64,000 nucleotides of DNA, from positions 1-64,000 of the forward strand of contig RAYM01000011.1 in assembly GCA_003611805.1 (NCBI GenBank). The letters run 5' to 3'. Below the pieces are notes generated by a model that was not told the origin of the DNA, did no database searches, and was given only the letters and a program-made list of their open reading frames with translations. Both the position numbers and the translations under genes were made by a program. Position 1 is the stretch's first letter; each line of letters opens with the position of its first letter. Positions 60,138 through 64,000 of this stretch are shown here, one piece after another. This DNA is from a bacterium 1xD42-87. GTDB taxonomy: Bacteria; Bacillota; Clostridia; Lachnospirales; Lachnospiraceae.

Positions 60138-61526
60138 ATGGAAAAGACAATGGAGAAAATTGTGGCGTTATCGAAGGCGAGAGGGTTTGTGTATCCCGGC
60201 TCCGAGATTTACGGCGGATTGGCGAATACATGGGATTTCGGTAATCTTGGCGTGGAGTTAAAGAACAACATCAAGAAGGCGTGGTGGCAGAAGTTCGTCA
60301 TGGAGAGCCCCTACAACGTGGGCGTGGACTGTGCGATTCTGATGAACCCGCAGACGTGGGTGGCAAGCGGGCATCTCGGCAGTTTTTCCGATCCGCTGAT
60401 GGACTGTAAGGAGTGCCACGAGAGATTCCGCGCAGATAAGATCATCGAGGACTATGTGGCGGAGAAAGGCATGACACTTGACTCCTCCGTGGACGGCTGG
60501 AGCCAGCAGCAGATGAAGGACTTCATCGAAGAACATAATATTCCCTGCCCGACCTGCGGCAAACATAATTTTACCGATATCAGACAGTTTAACCTGATGT
60601 TCAAGACGTTTCAGGGCGTGACTGAGGATGCGAAGAACACGGTGTATCTGCGTCCCGAGACGGCGCAGGGTATCTTCGTAAACTTTAAGAACGTGCAGCG
60701 GACGTCCCGCAAGAAGATTCCTTTCGGCATCTGTCAGGTTGGTAAATCCTTCCGTAACGAGATTACGCCGGGCAACTTTATTTTCCGCGTGCGTGAGTTC
60801 GAGCAGATGGAGATGGAGTTTTTCTGCGAGCCGGACACCGATCTTGAGTGGTTTGCTTACTGGAAAAAGTACTGTATCGACTTCTTAAAGAGCCTTGGCA
60901 TGAAGGAGGAGGAGATGCGGGTGCGTGACCATGACCCGGAGGAGCTGTCTTTCTACTCCAAGGCGACCACGGATATTGAGTTCCTGTTCCCCTTCGGCTG
61001 GGGCGAGCTTTGGGGCATTGCTGACAGGACGGACTACGACCTGACCCAGCATCAGAACACCTCGGGCGAGGACCTGACTTACTTTGACGATACGAAGAAC
61101 GAGAAGTATATCCCTTACGTGATTGAGCCGTCCCTCGGCGTGGAGAGACTGTTCCTCGCGGTGTTGTGCGGGGCTTACGACGAGGAGGAGATCGGCGAGG
61201 GCGACGTGCGTACCGTGCTGCATTTCCATCCGGCGCTGGCGCCTGTTAAGATCGGCGTGCTGCCCCTTTCCAAGAAGTTAAACGAGGGCGCGGAGAAGGT
61301 TTTCGCACAGTTATCGAAGAAATATAACTGTGAATTTGACGACCGCGGCAATATCGGCAAGCGTTATCGCCGCCAGGACGAGATTGGCACGCCGTTCTGC
61401 GTGACTTACGATTTCGATTCCGAGACGGACAACTGTGTGACCGTGCGTTTCCGCGATTCCATGGAGCAGGAGCGCGTCGCGATCGCGGAGCTGGACGCTT
61501 ACTTTGCGGATAAGTTCACTTTTTAA
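60138..61526 (+). CDS. glyS: glycyl-tRNA synthetase, homodimeric type, 462 aa
   Basis: A class II synthetase of the single-chain alpha2 type, as in most Bacillota with this form. Motif 1 and the start ([26 protein letters not shown]), motif 2 ([27 protein letters not shown]) and motif 3 ([15 protein letters not shown]) are complete, followed by the anticodon-binding domain (about 360-462). It charges tRNA-Gly. ATG 60,138 with GGAGG upstream is preferred over GTG 60,132. Confidence 0.96.
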   Translation: MEKTMEKIVALSKARGFVYPGSEIYGGLANTWDFGNLGVELKNNIKKAWWQKFVMESPYNVGVDCAILMNPQTWVASGHLGSFSDPLMDCKECHERFRADKIIEDYVAEKGMTLDSSVDGWSQQQMKDFIEEHNIPCPTCGKHNFTDIRQFNLMFKTFQGVTEDAKNTVYLRPETAQGIFVNFKNVQRTSRKKIPFGICQVGKSFRNEITPGNFIFRVREFEQMEMEFFCEPDTDLEWFAYWKKYCIDFLKSLGMKEEEMRVRDHDPEELSFYSKATTDIEFLFPFGWGELWGIADRTDYDLTQHQNTSGEDLTYFDDTKNEKYIPYVIEPSLGVERLFLAVLCGAYDEEEIGEGDVRTVLHFHPALAPVKIGVLPLSKKLNEGAEKVFAQLSKKYNCEFDDRGNIGKRYRRQDEIGTPFCVTYDFDSETDNCVTVRFRDSMEQERVAIAELDAYFADKFTF

Positions 61527-61550
61527 AGAGACAGAAAGGATAAAATTGCG

Positions 61551-64000
61551 ATGAAACCATATGGTGTAAATGAATTGCGAAGGATGTTCCTCAACTTTTT
61601 TGAGAGCAAGGGGCATTTGAAGATGAAGAGTTTTTCGCTGGTGCCCCACAACGACAACAGCTTGCTTCTGATCAACTCCGGCATGGCGCCGCTTAAGCCT
61701 TATTTCACGGGGCAGGAGATTCCGCCAAGAAGGCGCGTCACGACCTGCCAGAAGTGCATCCGTACCGGGGATCTGGAAAATGTGGGCAAGACGGCGAGAC
61801 ACGGCACCTTTTTCGAGATGCTTGGGAACTTTTCTTTTGGCGACTATTTTAAGCGTGAGGCGATCGCATGGAGCTGGGAGTTTCTGACCCGAGTGGTGGG
61901 GCTTCCCGCGGACAGACTGTATCCTTCTGTCTATGAGAACGACGATGAGGCATTTGATATCTGGAACCATGAAATCGGTATTGCCCCGGAGCGGATTTTC
62001 CGTTTCGGCAAGGAGGACAATTTCTGGGAGCACGGTTCCGGTCCCTGCGGTCCCTGCTCCGAGATCTATTACGACCGCGGCGAGAGGTACGGCTGCGGCA
62101 AGCCTGGGTGTACCGTAGGCTGTGACTGTGACCGTTACATGGAAATCTGGAACAACGTGTTCACACAGTTCGACAACGACGGCAAGGGAAATTACACAGA
62201 ACTTGAGCAGAAGAACATCGACACCGGCATGGGGCTTGAGAGACTTGCCTCCGTGGTGCAGGATGTGGATTCCATTTTTGATGTGGACACAGTGTTTGCG
62301 CTGCGCACAACCGTTTGTGAGATTGCGGGCGTGGAATATAAAAAGGACTACGAGACGGACGTATCCATCCGCATTATCACGGATCACATCCGTTCCGCGA
62401 CCTTTATGATTTCGGACGGCATTATGCCTTCCAACGAGGGGCGCGGTTACGTGCTGCGCCGGATCATCCGCCGCGCGGCGAGACAGGGCAGAAAGCTTGG
62501 AATCAAGGATATGTTCCTTGCGGATCTGGCGGGAACGGTGATTGAGGGTTCCAAGGACGGGTATCCGGAGCTTGAGGAGAAGAAGGACTTTATCTTCAAT
62601 GTGTTAAAGCAGGAGGAGAGCAAGTTCAATAAGACCATCGACCAGGGGCTGAGCATCCTGAATGAGATGACCGAGGCGGTGGAGAAGGATGGCGGAAAGG
62701 AGCTTTGCGGCGCGGACGCCTTTAAGCTCTATGATACGTTTGGTTTCCCACTCGACCTGACCAGAGAGATTCTGGAGGAGAAGGGCTTTACGGTGGACGA
62801 GGAAGGCTTTGCGGCGTGTATGCAGGAGCAGAAAGACAAGGCGCGCAAAGCGCGTAAAGTGACGAATTACATGGGCGCGGACGTGACGGTGTATGAGTCC
62901 ATTGATCCCGCCATTAGCACGGAGTTTGTTGGCTATGACAATCTGACATATGATTCCAGAATCACGGTGCTTACCACAGAGACGGAGCTGGTGGATCAGC
63001 TTTCGGAAGACGAGGTCGGCACGGTGATCGTGGAGCAGACCCCTTTCTATGCCACCATGGGCGGTCAGGAGGGCGATATCGGTGTGATTTCCACGGGAGA
63101 CGGGGAATTTCAGGTGGAGAACACCATCAAACTGCTGGGCGGCAAGGTGGGACATATCGGCAGGGTGACGAAAGGCAGTATCCAGGTGGGCGATACCGCA
63201 ATTTTGACAGTGGATTCCACAAGAAGAGGGAACACCTGCAAGAATCACAGTGCGACCCATCTTCTGCAGAAGGCGCTGCGGGAAGTGCTGGGCAGCCATG
63301 TGGAGCAGGCAGGCTCCTATCAGGACGGAGAGAGGACCCGTTTTGACTTCTCCCATTCCGCGGCGATGACGGCAGAGGAACTGCAGAATGTTGAGAGAAT
63401 TGTCAATGAAAAGATTGCGGAGAACCTTTCTGTGGAGACGAAGGAGATGACCATAGAGGAGGCGAAGCAGTCCGGCGCGATGGCGCTTTTCGGGGAAAAA
63501 TACGGGGAGACGGTGCGCGTCGTGGAGATGGGAGACTTCTCCAAAGAGCTGTGCGGCGGCACCCATGTGAGAACCACGGGAGCGATCGGTTCCTTCAAGA
63601 TTCTGTCCGAGTCCGGCGTGGCTGCGGGCGTGCGCCGTATCGAGGCGGTGACGGGCAGCAATGTGACGGTTTACTATCAGAAGCTGGAAGAGGAGTTAAA
63701 TGCGGCGGCGAAGGCATTAAAGACCAATCCCTCTAATCTGGTGGAGCGGTGCGAGCATCTGATGGCGGAGATGAAGGCGTTGCAGAGTGAGAACGAGTCC
63801 TTAAAGAGCAAAGCGGCGAGAGACGCGCTTGGAGACGTGATGGACCAGGTGCAGGAGGTAAACGGCGTACAGCTTCTCGCTTCCAAGGTGTCTGGCGTTG
63901 ACATGAACGGTCTGCGTGAACTTGGCGACCAGCTCAAGGAGAAACTGGGTGAGGGCGTGGTCGTGCTGGTTTCCGAGAAAGAGGGGAAAGTCAATCTGAT
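61551..64000 (+). CDS. alaS: alanyl-tRNA synthetase, 3' end beyond window
   Basis: The frame runs open from ATG 61,551 to the window edge (about 816 codons). The start MKPYGVNELRRMFLNFFESK and HGTFFEMLGNFSFGDYFK belong to the class II aminoacylation domain, the editing domain carries the zinc motif residues HSATHLL and CGGTHV, and a C-terminal coiled coil (about 700 on) begins the C-Ala region. It charges tRNA-Ala and clears mischarged Ser/Gly. The last 60-70 residues are missing only because the window ends. AGAAAGGA lies ten bases before the start. Confidence 0.96.
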   Translation, partial: MKPYGVNELRRMFLNFFESKGHLKMKSFSLVPHNDNSLLLINSGMAPLKPYFTGQEIPPRRRVTTCQKCIRTGDLENVGKTARHGTFFEMLGNFSFGDYFKREAIAWSWEFLTRVVGLPADRLYPSVYENDDEAFDIWNHEIGIAPERIFRFGKEDNFWEHGSGPCGPCSEIYYDRGERYGCGKPGCTVGCDCDRYMEIWNNVFTQFDNDGKGNYTELEQKNIDTGMGLERLASVVQDVDSIFDVDTVFALRTTVCEIAGVEYKKDYETDVSIRIITDHIRSATFMISDGIMPSNEGRGYVLRRIIRRAARQGRKLGIKDMFLADLAGTVIEGSKDGYPELEEKKDFIFNVLKQEESKFNKTIDQGLSILNEMTEAVEKDGGKELCGADAFKLYDTFGFPLDLTREILEEKGFTVDEEGFAACMQEQKDKARKARKVTNYMGADVTVYESIDPAISTEFVGYDNLTYDSRITVLTTETELVDQLSEDEVGTVIVEQTPFYATMGGQEGDIGVISTGDGEFQVENTIKLLGGKVGHIGRVTKGSIQVGDTAILTVDSTRRGNTCKNHSATHLLQKALREVLGSHVEQAGSYQDGERTRFDFSHSAAMTAEELQNVERIVNEKIAENLSVETKEMTIEEAKQSGAMALFGEKYGETVRVVEMGDFSKELCGGTHVRTTGAIGSFKILSESGVAAGVRRIEAVTGSNVTVYYQKLEEELNAAAKALKTNPSNLVERCEHLMAEMKALQSENESLKSKAARDALGDVMDQVQEVNGVQLLASKVSGVDMNGLRELGDQLKEKLGEGVVVLVSEKEGKVNL

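Noticed and set aside
61311-63566. Two minus-strand frames of 358 and 320 residues
   Set aside because: Both are antisense to glyS/alaS, which read as complete synthetase sequence.

Overview
The window looks like chromosome from a member of the Lachnospiraceae (Bacillota, Clostridia) with the end of an integrated mobile element on its left. The grounds are the housekeeping gene order era-yqzL-recO followed by glyS-alaS, strong AGGAGG-type ribosome binding sites, T-box control of a transporter, MetA- and RluF-type enzymes, a 2-hydroxyacyl-CoA dehydratase activase and many Lachnospiraceae-style lipoproteins. No rRNA, tRNA or CRISPR array was seen.

Region 1 (1 to about 8,900) is visibly AT-rich and holds accessory genes: an XRE repressor divergent from an SH3-domain lipoprotein, a SprT-like metalloprotease, several small unknown proteins, an orphan D12-class adenine methyltransferase with a large unknown N-terminal region, and a Tn916-type xis-int pair at the right end. 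This is the int-proximal end of an integrative element whose other end and any conjugation genes lie left of the window. It is rich in short repeats: five iteron-like copies, tandem operators, dispersed 20-odd-base repeats and long palindromes.

Region 2 (8,931-29,866) is ordinary chromosome. In order it holds a low-molecular-weight tyrosine phosphatase; three genes preceded by sigma-D-like promoters, one of them FliD-like; a 4Fe-4S aldo/keto reductase; a small alarmone synthetase; a GH43 arabinanase lipoprotein and an ArsR-type regulator; a sodium/proline-type symporter divergent from a GH3-family acyl-adenylating enzyme; an RNA cytosine methyltransferase; an MBOAT/SGNH O-acyltransferase pair; RluF; LigA; MetA; and a small unknown protein.

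Region 3 (29,947-47,336) begins with a 1,424-residue acyl-CoA dehydratase activase-type protein, a rhomboid-like membrane protein with a metal-binding tail, a sigma-factor-like protein and an unknown protein. It then contains the most unusual locus of the window, eight co-directional genes for a membrane-spanning phospho-signalling system: a membrane FHA protein, a degenerate PrsW-like membrane protein fused to FHA, a zinc-ribbon/FHA protein with repeated Thr motifs, two PP2C phosphatases, a secreted-VWA/TM/FHA protein, and two paralogous zinc-ribbon Ser/Thr kinases with different outside-facing domains (C-type-lectin-like in one; TPR plus YD-type repeats in the other). An 11-copy CAGCA microsatellite and a strong terminator hairpin lie directly upstream.

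Region 4 (47,547-64,000) has a tryptophan T-box leader controlling a trpXYZ-type ABC transporter, a CPBP-family membrane protease, YlmH, an M16C metallopeptidase, a DUF4349 lipoprotein, era-yqzL-recO, a lipoprotein preceded by 32-base repeats, glyS and the 5' part of alaS, which runs off the window. Functions are assigned by reading conserved motifs; no database search was possible.
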